7,726 nt of DNA from assembly GCF_010892395.1 (NCBI RefSeq), contig NZ_JAACKB010000047.1:1-7726 (forward strand), read 5' to 3'. The notes under the pieces were generated by a model that saw only the letters and a list, made by a program, of their open reading frames with translations, was not told the DNA's origin and did not search any database. Origin of the DNA: Sulfurovum sp. bin170 (GTDB lineage: Bacteria > Campylobacterota > Campylobacteria > Campylobacterales > Sulfurovaceae). Made by a program: the position numbers and the translations under genes. Of the stretch, positions 1-5,634 are shown one piece after another. Numbering within the stretch: position 1 is the stretch's first letter; every line of letters begins with the position of its first letter.

Positions 1-2
1 AC

Positions 3-197
3 AATATTATAATAATAATTACTCTTGTATTTGTTGTAGCCATAGCTTATATAGCATGTTCTATCATAAGCCCAAGTTCATGTAACCCAAGTCACAATAT
101 CAAATCTGATAAAGTTAAGGACTCCTCTACCATAACTACTGAAAATGAGGAAGGAGAAAAAGAAGATATCCCAATCAAGGATGTATCCAAACCATAA
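3..197 (+). CDS. C-terminal part of an unrecognised membrane-anchored or lipoprotein-like protein (5' truncated by window edge)
   Basis: An open plus-strand frame runs from the window edge to a TAA at 195-197 and gives 64 visible residues. No ATG, GTG or TTG lies in frame, so the start is outside the window. The visible part opens with a strongly hydrophobic stretch of about 20 residues (a run of five Ile, then LVFVVAIAYIA), followed by a Cys, a short Ser/Pro/Cys segment with a second Cys, and a polar, acidic and Lys-rich tail of about 40 residues ending in KDVSKP. This fits a single membrane anchor with a soluble tail. If the true start is only a few codons upstream, it could be a small lipoprotein, because the Cys after YIA resembles a weak lipobox; the -3 Tyr is not ideal. 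The stop is 13 bp from the convergent antiporter stop. No family was recognised and no function is proposed. Confidence 0.6.
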   Translation, partial: NIIIIITLVFVVAIAYIACSIISPSSCNPSHNIKSDKVKDSSTITTENEEGEKEDIPIKDVSKP

Positions 198-210
198 ATA
201 TGTCTAATCT

Positions 211-1599
211 TTACACTCCTTGCATCCACCCCATAATCAGATATAAAACCGAAGCCAATCCCGCAGAGATAAGAGCATAGGGCATCTGTGTTCTTACATG
301 CGAGATGTGGTCACAACCACTTGCCATTGAGGAGATAATCGTAGTATCAGAGATAGGTGATACATGGTCTCCAAAAATTCCACCAGAGATTACGGCTCCT
401 ATCATCAGAGGTATGTGCATATCAAAACTTGCTCCAAGTGCGAGGGCGATAGGCATCATGATGGAGAATGTTCCCCAGCTTGTACCTGTGGAGAAAGAGG
501 TTAGGGCTGATACCAAAAAGACCAAAAATGGTAGTAGAAATGGTGAGATATTACCATCCATAACATGAGCTAGATAATCTGCTGTTCCTAAACCTTTGAT
601 GACATTTCCGATGAGAAATGCTAGAAGTAAAATCAGCACTATTGGAACCATATCAGATATACCTGCGTATAGTGATTTGAAATACTCTTTGTGTTTTAGG
701 TGTCTACCCATGATATAGTAAACATATATAAAAGCTAGAGTAGCAATAACAGAGTAAAATACAGAGGTGGAGCCTGAACCTTTGAGTATATCTCCATCAC
801 CTGTATAGTATAGTGAGATTGGAACCATAACTATTAGAACAACTAGAGGTAGTATCATAAGTAGAGGAGATTTGTTTTTATGATTCTCTATCATGGGGCT
901 AGAGTCTATTTTGTGGGGTTTAGCATGACGCATTGAACCTATGTTTATATCAAATAGTATTACGGCTAGAACCAAAAATATAGTTATGAGTGAGTAGAAG
1001 TTAAATAGAATAGACTCTATAAGCAGTGCGACTCCATCACCTGTTATGACATTGGTATCAATCGCCGTTATGATAAGCCCCAAAAGCAAAGCACCCCAAG
1101 CGTTAAAAGGTATCAAAGAGCAGATAGGTGCAGAGGTGGAGTCGCATACAAATGCTAGTTTCTCTCTGCTTACTCCATTTTTATCACAAAGAGGTTTAGC
1201 TACGGTTCCTGCTACGAGTGCCGTGATAGAGGACTCTATAAATATTACAACCCCCAAAACATAAGCAATAAGCAAAGCACCTTTTGGTGAGTCTAAGTTT
1301 TTATGTTTTGTACTAAGATAATTGATAAAACCATTAACCCCACCAGAGTCGCTGATAAGCTTGATAATAGAGCCTACTAGAAGAGCAAATAGGACGGTTT
1401 TGGTTATCCACCCTTCTGCAAATAGTCCTACAAATCCATCAAGAAGAGCCAAGATAGCCTCTAGTGGATTGAAGTGATGAATTACTAACTCTCCCAAAAA
1501 TATACCAGAGAGTAGAGATACTACTACATCTTTTGTGATGATTGCCATGATGATGATAAAGAGTGGAATGAGAACGGAGAGTATCCCTAGATTTTCCAT
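211..1599 (-). CDS. Na+/H+ antiporter, NhaC family
   Basis: This 462-residue, very hydrophobic inner-membrane protein has about ten to twelve predicted membrane segments and a polar loop near residues 222-246. It has the features of the NhaC/Na_H_antiporter family: an IESSITALVAGT stretch near residues 121-132, a CDSTSAP...PFNAWG segment at 152-169, STGTSWGT at 370-377 and FGDHVSPISDTT at 409-420. The last two lie in re-entrant, ion-binding-like regions. The length is normal for the family. The likely role is exchange of cytoplasmic Na+ for protons in pH and sodium homeostasis. Relatives such as MleN exchange malate for lactate together with ions, so the exact substrate is not certain. The ATG start at 1599 is supported by an AGAGGA Shine-Dalgarno about 7 nt upstream and a TATAAT box further up. 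It is transcribed divergently from aroQ and looks monocistronic. Confidence 0.9.
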   Translation of the reverse strand: MENLGILSVLIPLFIIIMAIITKDVVVSLLSGIFLGELVIHHFNPLEAILALLDGFVGLFAEGWITKTVLFALLVGSIIKLISDSGGVNGFINYLSTKHKNLDSPKGALLIAYVLGVVIFIESSITALVAGTVAKPLCDKNGVSREKLAFVCDSTSAPICSLIPFNAWGALLLGLIITAIDTNVITGDGVALLIESILFNFYSLITIFLVLAVILFDINIGSMRHAKPHKIDSSPMIENHKNKSPLLMILPLVVLIVMVPISLYYTGDGDILKGSGSTSVFYSVIATLAFIYVYYIMGRHLKHKEYFKSLYAGISDMVPIVLILLLAFLIGNVIKGLGTADYLAHVMDGNISPFLLPFLVFLVSALTSFSTGTSWGTFSIMMPIALALGASFDMHIPLMIGAVISGGIFGDHVSPISDTTIISSMASGCDHISHVRTQMPYALISAGLASVLYLIMGWMQGV

Positions 1600-1628
1600 G
1601 ATTTTTCCTCTTGATGAATTAAAAGTGG

Positions 1629-1634
1629 ATTATA
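1629..1634 (-). promoter_or_regulatory. Putative -10 box of the antiporter gene promoter
   Basis: Read on the minus strand this is a perfect TATAAT hexamer, about 30 bp from the antiporter start codon, with A/T-rich tracts upstream and no convincing -35. That matches the sigma-70 promoter style known in Campylobacter and Helicobacter. The predicted leader is about 22 nt and contains the AGAGGA ribosome site. This is inferred from sequence only. Confidence 0.5.
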
Positions 1635-1658
1635 TCATTAATTAAAAGCAAATTTCGA

Positions 1659-1664
1659 TAAAAT
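1659..1664 (+). promoter_or_regulatory. Putative -10 box of the aroQ operon promoter
   Basis: TAAAAT, within the context TTTCGATAAAAT, lies 31 bp upstream of the aroQ ATG. It resembles the extended -10 boxes of epsilonproteobacterial sigma-70 promoters, which often lack a -35. Transcription would begin near 1671. The short leader carries GAAGG at 1682-1686, with 9 nt to the ATG. The box lies back to back with the antiporter promoter, only about 25 bp away, so RNA polymerase occupancy at the two may interfere. Confidence 0.45.
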
Positions 1665-1695
1665 ATGACCAAAATTTAATTGAAGGTAAGAAATA

Positions 1696-2187
1696 ATGAA
1701 AGTAGTAGTAATCCAAGGTCCAAATTTAAATATGTTAGGTCATAGAGAGCAGAATATTTATGGTCCAATGAAGTTAGAAGATATTCATAAGCAGATGGAG
1801 GGTTTTGCACAGCAAAATGGTATAGAGATAGAGTTTTTTCAGAGCAATTTAGAGGGTGAGATTATAGATAGACTTCAGGAGTGTATGGGTGAGGCTAATG
1901 GTATTATTATCAATCCTGCTGCATATACACATACATCTATTGCTATTCGTGATGCGATTGCTGCTGTTCAGATTCCAACTGTTGAAGTTCATCTCTCAAA
2001 TATCCATGCTAGAGAGGAGTTTAGACAGAAGTCATTGATAGCTCCTGTATGTGCAGGTCAAATTTCTGGTTTTGGTCCATTCTCTTATCATATGGCAATG
2101 GTTGCTATTACTCAGATTATGAATGAAGTAAAGGCTATGAAAGAGGCACAACAGGCTCAACAGGCACAGCAGAATCTTCAAAAGTAA
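1696..2187 (+). CDS. aroQ: 3-dehydroquinate dehydratase, type II
   Basis: This cytoplasmic enzyme dehydrates 3-dehydroquinate to 3-dehydroshikimate, the third step of the shikimate route to aromatic amino acids and folate precursors. The 163 residues match the type II (dodecameric, non-Schiff-base) family. [11 protein letters not shown] is at residues 8-18 with Asn10 and Arg17. Tyr22 (IYG) is the expected catalytic base, [10 protein letters not shown] is at 72-81, and EVHLSN has Glu97 and His99, the expected acid. Arg106 and Arg110 follow. The Met-Leu-Gly-His N-terminal motif is the form I recall from Helicobacter. The C-terminus is extended by a low-complexity AQQAQQAQQ tail past the usual fold. 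The ATG has a GAAGG ribosome site 9 nt upstream. It is the first gene of the plus-strand run and is separated from the next gene by 98 bp holding a palindromic repeat pair. Confidence 0.97.
   Translation: MKVVVIQGPNLNMLGHREQNIYGPMKLEDIHKQMEGFAQQNGIEIEFFQSNLEGEIIDRLQECMGEANGIIINPAAYTHTSIAIRDAIAAVQIPTVEVHLSNIHAREEFRQKSLIAPVCAGQISGFGPFSYHMAMVAITQIMNEVKAMKEAQQAQQAQQNLQK
2146..2172 (+). repeat. Three 9-bp tandem repeats encoding Ala-Gln-Gln at the AroQ C-terminus
   Basis: GCACAACAG, GCTCAACAG and GCACAGCAG follow one another exactly in frame, each encoding AQQ. They differ only at synonymous third positions. The repeats lie beyond the conserved AroQ fold, five codons before the stop, so a change in copy number would alter only the tail. 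Confidence 0.8.
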
Positions 2188-2197
2188 CAACTCTTTT

Positions 2198-2248
2198 GGA
2201 ATCGGAGACTAAAGTCGCGAATATAACGAGGCTAAAGCCATCGGTTCC
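2198..2248. repeat. BIME-like pair of inverted REP-like units (locus 1)
   Basis: Two 22-nt units face each other across a 7-nt spacer. The plus-strand unit (2198-2219) has the foot GGAA, then TCGGA, the palindrome GACTAAAGTC and GCG. The minus-strand unit (2248 down to 2227) reads GGAA, CCGAT, GGCTTTAGCC and TCG. Each can fold as an imperfect hairpin: an outer CG/CG pair, a small asymmetric internal loop, a 3-bp inner stem and a TAAA or TTTA loop. The outer GGAA/TTCC ends can also pair with each other. The same architecture recurs at 6683-6780. REP units in other bacteria have a tetranucleotide foot and a bulged hairpin and are mobilised by RAYT transposases; none is encoded here. The pair lies 10 bp after the aroQ stop and may act as an RNA-stability or attenuation element. 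It has no U-tract. Confidence 0.75.
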
Positions 2249-2285
2249 TAGTTTTGAAAGATATTTAATAAGGTAATCCATTTCC

Positions 2286-3305
2286 ATGAATTATATACTA
2301 AAAAATGAAAATGCAATATATTATGAGTGTGGTTATAGCTGTGATAATGCACTCTATATCAAGCTTGGAGCTGAAGCTTTTTTTCTTACGGATAGTCGTT
2401 ATAAAATCGAAGCAGAGCAGAGGGTTGTTGGTGCAGAAGTTATTATAGAGAGAGACCTGTACAAAACAGCCAATAGGATTTTGAAAAAATCAAAAGTTAA
2501 AAGACTGAACTATGACTCCAAAGAGTGGAGTATATTTGCTTTTGAGAAGTTGACCGATAAGTTGAAGATAAAACTCAAACCAAAACCTGACTTCTCTCAC
2601 AAAAAGAGGATTATTAAAAGTTTTGAGGAGATTGAGACTCTAACTATAGCTTCTCAACTTGGAGCAGAGGCTTTTGATTTTTTTGCAGATATGATTAGGC
2701 GTGATGGCTTCAATAGAGATGAGTATAGTCTAACCTATATGGCAAAAACAGCACTCTCTGGATATGGGAAATATGAGCTATCATTTGACCCAATAGTGGC
2801 AGTAAATGCCAACGCTTCAAAACCACACGCTATGCCAACAGCTAATATTTTACAAAAAAAAGATCTGCTTTTGGTTGATGCAGGATTGAAGTATAAACGC
2901 TACTGTTCGGATAGGACAAGAACGGTTTATGCTAACAAAAATTTCAGTTTCGATATAGAACAGAAGTTCAAGAGCAAGAAGATTCAAAAAGCTTATGATA
3001 CGGTTCTAAAAGCTCATGATAACGCCATAGAAAAAGCTAGAACAGGTATGAAAGCTAAAGAGGTAGATGCTCTGACTCGTGATATTATTGACAAAGCTGG
3101 TTTTGGAAAATATTTTGTTCACTCAACAGGTCATGGTGTGGGACTAGATATACATGAGATGCCATATATCTCTTCTAAATCAAATACTGTTATAGAGGAT
3201 GGTATGGTCTACACAATTGAACCAGGGATTTATATACCTGATGAGTTTGGGATTCGTATAGAGGATATGGTGGCGATGATTGATGGTCGGGCTGTAAAGA
3301 TATAA
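2286..3305 (+). CDS. Xaa-Pro aminopeptidase/dipeptidase, peptidase family M24
   Basis: This cytoplasmic metallopeptidase probably removes an N-terminal residue preceding proline (PepP/PepQ type). The 339 residues comprise a short creatinase-type N-terminal domain (about 1-112) and a C-terminal pita-bread domain. All five expected metal ligands are visible: Asp198 in LLVDAG, Asp209 in CSDRT, His283 in STGHGVG, Glu312 in IEPG and Glu326 in RIED. The substrate-site His181 (KPHA) and His290 are also present. Length is at the compact end for PepP, as in Helicobacter PepQ. I cannot decide from sequence between aminopeptidase and dipeptidase activity. The ATG at 2286 is the only standard start after an in-frame TAA at 2274, but the nearest Shine-Dalgarno (AAGG, 2270-2273) is 12 nt away, which is long. 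The gene lies between aroQ and mrp, with 34 bp before mrp. Confidence 0.92.
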   Translation: MNYILKNENAIYYECGYSCDNALYIKLGAEAFFLTDSRYKIEAEQRVVGAEVIIERDLYKTANRILKKSKVKRLNYDSKEWSIFAFEKLTDKLKIKLKPKPDFSHKKRIIKSFEEIETLTIASQLGAEAFDFFADMIRRDGFNRDEYSLTYMAKTALSGYGKYELSFDPIVAVNANASKPHAMPTANILQKKDLLLVDAGLKYKRYCSDRTRTVYANKNFSFDIEQKFKSKKIQKAYDTVLKAHDNAIEKARTGMKAKEVDALTRDIIDKAGFGKYFVHSTGHGVGLDIHEMPYISSKSNTVIEDGMVYTIEPGIYIPDEFGIRIEDMVAMIDGRAVKI

Positions 3306-3306
3306 T
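3301..3306 (+). promoter_or_regulatory. Possible internal -10 box upstream of mrp
   Basis: A perfect TATAAT overlaps the stop codon of the M24 peptidase gene, 39 bp before the mrp ATG. A weak TTGATG lies 15 bp upstream at 3280-3285. It could give mrp and the genes after it their own transcript. Since A/T-rich hexamers arise easily by chance in this genome, confidence is limited. Confidence 0.3.
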
Positions 3307-3339
3307 ATTGTCAAATAGTAACTATAAGGAAAATCGTTT

Positions 3340-4425
3340 ATGATAAATAGGGAAACAGTTGAAGAGAGATTATCAAAAGTCATCTATCCGAACTTCAAAA
3401 AAAACATTATGGAGTTTGGTTTTGTTAAAGAGATTTCAATAGAGGATGAAAAGATAACCATCAAACTAGATATTCCATCTGCCGACCCAAGGATAAAAGC
3501 ACAACTAGAAGATGAGATAAGAAAAAGAGTTGCTCCAAAAGAGGATATGGTAGTAGAGGTTCAAATAACTCAACCCAAAGTCCAAAAAGAGACAAGCTCA
3601 CAAGGCAAAAATGTTTTGCCAAATATTCAAAATTTTGTAATGGTTAGCAGTGGAAAAGGAGGGGTAGGAAAATCAACTACAACAGTCAATCTTGCCATTG
3701 CACTGGCACAACAAGGTAAACGAGTTGGACTGCTTGACGCTGATGTTTATGGACCTAATATTCCAAGAATGATGGGGATAGAGGGTGTGCAACCTGTTTT
3801 TTTGGGTAAAAATATTAAACCCATTATGGCTCACAATATACAAGTGATGTCTATCGGTTCACTAGTAGAGAGAGGGGCTTCACTCATCTGGAAAGGGGCT
3901 ATGGTGACCCAAGCGATAGAGCAGATGTTAGAGGATATTTTGTGGGACAAGCTAGATGTACTACTCTTTGATATGCCTCCAGGGACTGGTGATGCTCAAT
4001 TGGCTTTGGCTCAGAGTCTGCCTGTTACAGCAGGTGTCTGTGTTACAACTCCACAAAAAGTAGCTCTGGATGATGCGATTCGTAGTATGGATATGTTTCA
4101 AAACCTCAAAATACCCATTGCAGGAGTGGTGGAGAATATGAGTGGATTTATCTGTCCAGAGAGTGGCAAAGAGTATGCGATTTTTGGTAAAGGAACCACC
4201 GCTCCCCTTGTGGAAAATTTCAAAACTCAACTTCTAGGAGAGATACCGATAGAACCTGCCATAAGAGAGGGTGGAGACAATGGACAGCCTATTAGTGTTG
4301 TTGCTCCAAATTGCGAAACGGCTAAACGCTACCAAGAGGTAGCTAACAAACTTTGGGATTTTCTTATCAAAGTGAATGCAGAGGGTGGAGTTGATAATGA
4401 GTCAATTCAGCCTACTATTTTTTAG
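3340..4425 (+). CDS. mrp: Mrp/ApbC (NBP35-type) iron-sulfur cluster carrier ATPase
   Basis: This soluble cytoplasmic P-loop ATPase would carry or transfer Fe-S clusters to target enzymes. The 361 residues have an N-terminal MIP18/DUF59 domain (about 1-78), a linker and an Mrp/ParA-type ATPase domain. The deviant Walker A GKGGVGKST is at 105-113, DADVYGPNIPRM at 133-144, and Walker B with DMPPGTGD at 208-218. An unusual point concerns the cluster site, which in many ApbC proteins is CXXC. Here it reads CPES (Cys272, then Ser275), so only one Cys of the pair is present. The other cysteines are Cys234 and Cys325. Cluster binding may therefore use different ligands, or one Cys per subunit of a dimer. 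The ATG has AAGGA at 3326-3330, 9 nt upstream. The next gene's ribosome site begins inside this gene's TAG stop. Confidence 0.95.
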   Translation: MINRETVEERLSKVIYPNFKKNIMEFGFVKEISIEDEKITIKLDIPSADPRIKAQLEDEIRKRVAPKEDMVVEVQITQPKVQKETSSQGKNVLPNIQNFVMVSSGKGGVGKSTTTVNLAIALAQQGKRVGLLDADVYGPNIPRMMGIEGVQPVFLGKNIKPIMAHNIQVMSIGSLVERGASLIWKGAMVTQAIEQMLEDILWDKLDVLLFDMPPGTGDAQLALAQSLPVTAGVCVTTPQKVALDDAIRSMDMFQNLKIPIAGVVENMSGFICPESGKEYAIFGKGTTAPLVENFKTQLLGEIPIEPAIREGGDNGQPISVVAPNCETAKRYQEVANKLWDFLIKVNAEGGVDNESIQPTIF

Positions 4426-4437
4426 GAGTATAGAGTG
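4425..4437 (+). promoter_or_regulatory. Ribosome binding site fixing a GTG start
   Basis: GGAG at 4425-4428 starts with the last base of the mrp TAG stop and lies 6 nt before the GTG at 4435-4437. No ATG in that frame lies near a ribosome site, so the GTG is the best start. The arrangement implies translational coupling to mrp. Confidence 0.6.
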
Positions 4438-4662
4438 AAACATCTTTTTAAAGAGCTGTATGGTGCAGGTATTATCTTTTTCTATTATATTAAATGGCTC
4501 ATCTTTATAGGGTTGCCAATTTTGTATTATGGATTGGATTATAAGCAAAATATCATTATGGATGTTTTGTGGGTCTACTGTTTTGCGTTGATTACCAAAG
4601 ATTTTATTATGAGGGTAGTGTTGAAAAAGAGATATTGTGATATAGATACGAAGAAAAGATAG
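4435..4662 (+). CDS. Small two-helix membrane protein of unknown function
   Basis: The 75-residue product, starting at GTG, is rich in Ile, Phe, Tyr and Leu. Two hydrophobic segments can be seen, about residues 11-33 and 39-59. The ends are basic (MKHLFK at the start; LKKRYCDIDTKKR at the end). By the positive-inside rule both termini would be cytoplasmic with a short outer loop (YGLDYKQN). No family was recognised. It lies 9 bp after mrp and 5 bp before an exported haem-protein gene. The close spacing suggests it is made with that cytochrome, and it might anchor or assist it, but nothing in the sequence proves this. The tight placement and Shine-Dalgarno support a real gene. Confidence 0.72.
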   Translation: MKHLFKELYGAGIIFFYYIKWLIFIGLPILYYGLDYKQNIIMDVLWVYCFALITKDFIMRVVLKKRYCDIDTKKR

Positions 4663-4667
4663 CTAAG

Positions 4668-5147
4668 ATGAGACTAATTTTGATATTGACACTTCTATCA
4701 CTCAACTACACCGTTGCCCAAAATAGCTACTCTACAAAGTCCAATTGGCTTATAGATACCAATAGCAGTGAAGAGAAGTTCAAAAAAATAGAGAAGCAGT
4801 TAAGGGGATTTGACCTTGCGATGGTTGAGGTCGGATATAGATTTAATAGTTTCTATTTTGCTATCAAAGATAAAAACTACCCTCTAGCTAATTACCAATG
4901 GGATAAAATTAAAAAGGCTATGGAAAATGGAGTCCAAAGAAGACCAAAACGAGAGAGTAGTAGCAAAGCCATGTTTTTGGATACTCAATACAAGAGCATG
5001 AAAATAGCATTGGATAAAAAGGATGATAAACTTATAGCAAAAGAGTATCAACAGACAAAGCAGGTGTGTAATGCCTGTCATGTTGCAGAGAGAGTACCAT
5101 TTATAGATGTTATAGACCCACAATATAGATGGCAACCAATTAAATAG
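4668..5147 (+). CDS. Exported single-haem c-type cytochrome-like protein (C-terminal CXXCH)
   Basis: The 159-residue protein begins with a Sec-type signal peptide (MRLILILTLLSLNYTVAQ; cleavage probably near residues 17-18), so it acts in the periplasm. The mature part is mostly charged and helical. It contains FDLAMVEVGYRFN at 48-60, NGVQRRPKRESSS at 87-99 and one haem-attachment motif, CNACH, at 134-138, followed by VAERVPF. A haem motif close to the C-terminus of a small helical protein resembles class II cytochromes (cytochrome c' / c-556 four-helix bundles). The sequence also resembles uncharacterised one-haem proteins I recall from proteobacteria. The axial sixth ligand cannot be assigned. 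It could carry electrons or bind small ligands; no partner enzyme is in view. The ATG is 5 bp after the previous stop and lacks a strong Shine-Dalgarno, which suggests translational coupling. Confidence 0.75.
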   Translation: MRLILILTLLSLNYTVAQNSYSTKSNWLIDTNSSEEKFKKIEKQLRGFDLAMVEVGYRFNSFYFAIKDKNYPLANYQWDKIKKAMENGVQRRPKRESSSKAMFLDTQYKSMKIALDKKDDKLIAKEYQQTKQVCNACHVAERVPFIDVIDPQYRWQPIK

Positions 5148-5157
5148 GACTATTTTG
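5145..5157 (+). promoter_or_regulatory. Ribosome binding site fixing the TTG start of folK
   Basis: AGGA at 5146-5149 overlaps the TAG stop of the cytochrome gene (5145-5147) and lies 5 nt before the TTG at 5155-5157. No in-frame ATG exists until well inside the conserved FolK domain, so TTG is the most likely start. Confidence 0.6.
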
Positions 5158-5634
5158 GCAGAATATTCATTCATTAAACTTTTTACTAAACTCTACCCCT
5201 ACCATACAAAAAAGAGAAGTTGCAAACTGTATCGAGCTGTTTTGGGTATAGGTGGAAATATTGGTGATGTTCCGAGACGATTTAACCATCTGTTCTATTA
5301 TCTGAAAAAATCACCATTTGTAGATATAATAGAGACTGCTCCTATTCTCAAAAATCCACCATTTGGTTATATAAATCAAAGTTATTTTCATAATTCAGTA
5401 ATAGTTATATCTACAAACCTGCAACCTAAAGCACTTTTACGCTATATTCTCCATTGTGAAAAGAGGTTTGGACGCACTCGTTCGTTTAAGGATGCTCCTA
5501 GAACGCTAGATATTGATATGATTTTTTATGAAAATAGGGTGATTGAGAGTAGAGATTTGACTCTGCCTCATCCTCACTGGCATAAGAGAGATTCTGTGTT
5601 GATACCTCTAAAATATTTAAAGAGTAAAATATGA
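5155..5634 (+). CDS. folK: 2-amino-4-hydroxy-6-hydroxymethyldihydropteridine pyrophosphokinase
   Basis: FolK transfers pyrophosphate from ATP to 6-hydroxymethyl-7,8-dihydropterin, the step before dihydropteroate synthase in folate synthesis; it is cytoplasmic. The 159-residue protein shows [11 protein letters not shown] (28-38), [23 protein letters not shown] (60-82) and the family signature [12 protein letters not shown] (113-124). Asp119 and Asp121 are the expected Mg2+ ligands and Arg116 is nearby. [18 protein letters not shown] (135-152) follows. Compared with E. coli FolK there are about 25 extra basic and aromatic residues before the first strand. That follows from the TTG start, and I recall similar extensions in Helicobacter relatives. 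It shares an ATGA overlap with mnmA. In H. pylori folK is followed by flhF, whereas here mnmA follows. Confidence 0.93.
   Translation: MAEYSFIKLFTKLYPYHTKKRSCKLYRAVLGIGGNIGDVPRRFNHLFYYLKKSPFVDIIETAPILKNPPFGYINQSYFHNSVIVISTNLQPKALLRYILHCEKRFGRTRSFKDAPRTLDIDMIFYENRVIESRDLTLPHPHWHKRDSVLIPLKYLKSKI

Noticed and set aside
305..1264. Two plus-strand open frames (305-568 and 1046-1264) opposite the antiporter gene
   Set aside because: They lie fully antisense to a well-supported NhaC-family gene, show no recognisable domain, and are explained as shadow frames.
2198..2248. Rho-independent terminator at the first repeat pair
   Set aside because: The hairpins are imperfect and no T-run follows; the near-copy at 6726-6780 shows it to be a dispersed repeat.
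2280..2282. ATT as start of the M24 peptidase, which would give a better Shine-Dalgarno distance (6 nt)
   Set aside because: ATT starts are very rare and known in few genes; the ATG two codons later is more likely despite the longer 12-nt spacing.
3180..3383. Minus-strand open frame across the end of the M24 peptidase gene and start of mrp
   Set aside because: It is antisense to the conserved C-terminal metal-binding region of the peptidase and to the start of mrp, and its composition does not look like a real protein.
3961..4230. Minus-strand open frame within mrp
   Set aside because: It is antisense to the Walker B and CPES regions of a conserved ATPase, so it is a shadow frame.
4884..5174. 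Minus-strand open frame opposite the cytochrome gene
   Set aside because: The plus strand has a signal peptide, a CXXCH motif and operon spacing; the antisense frame has only hydrophobic runs that arise by chance.
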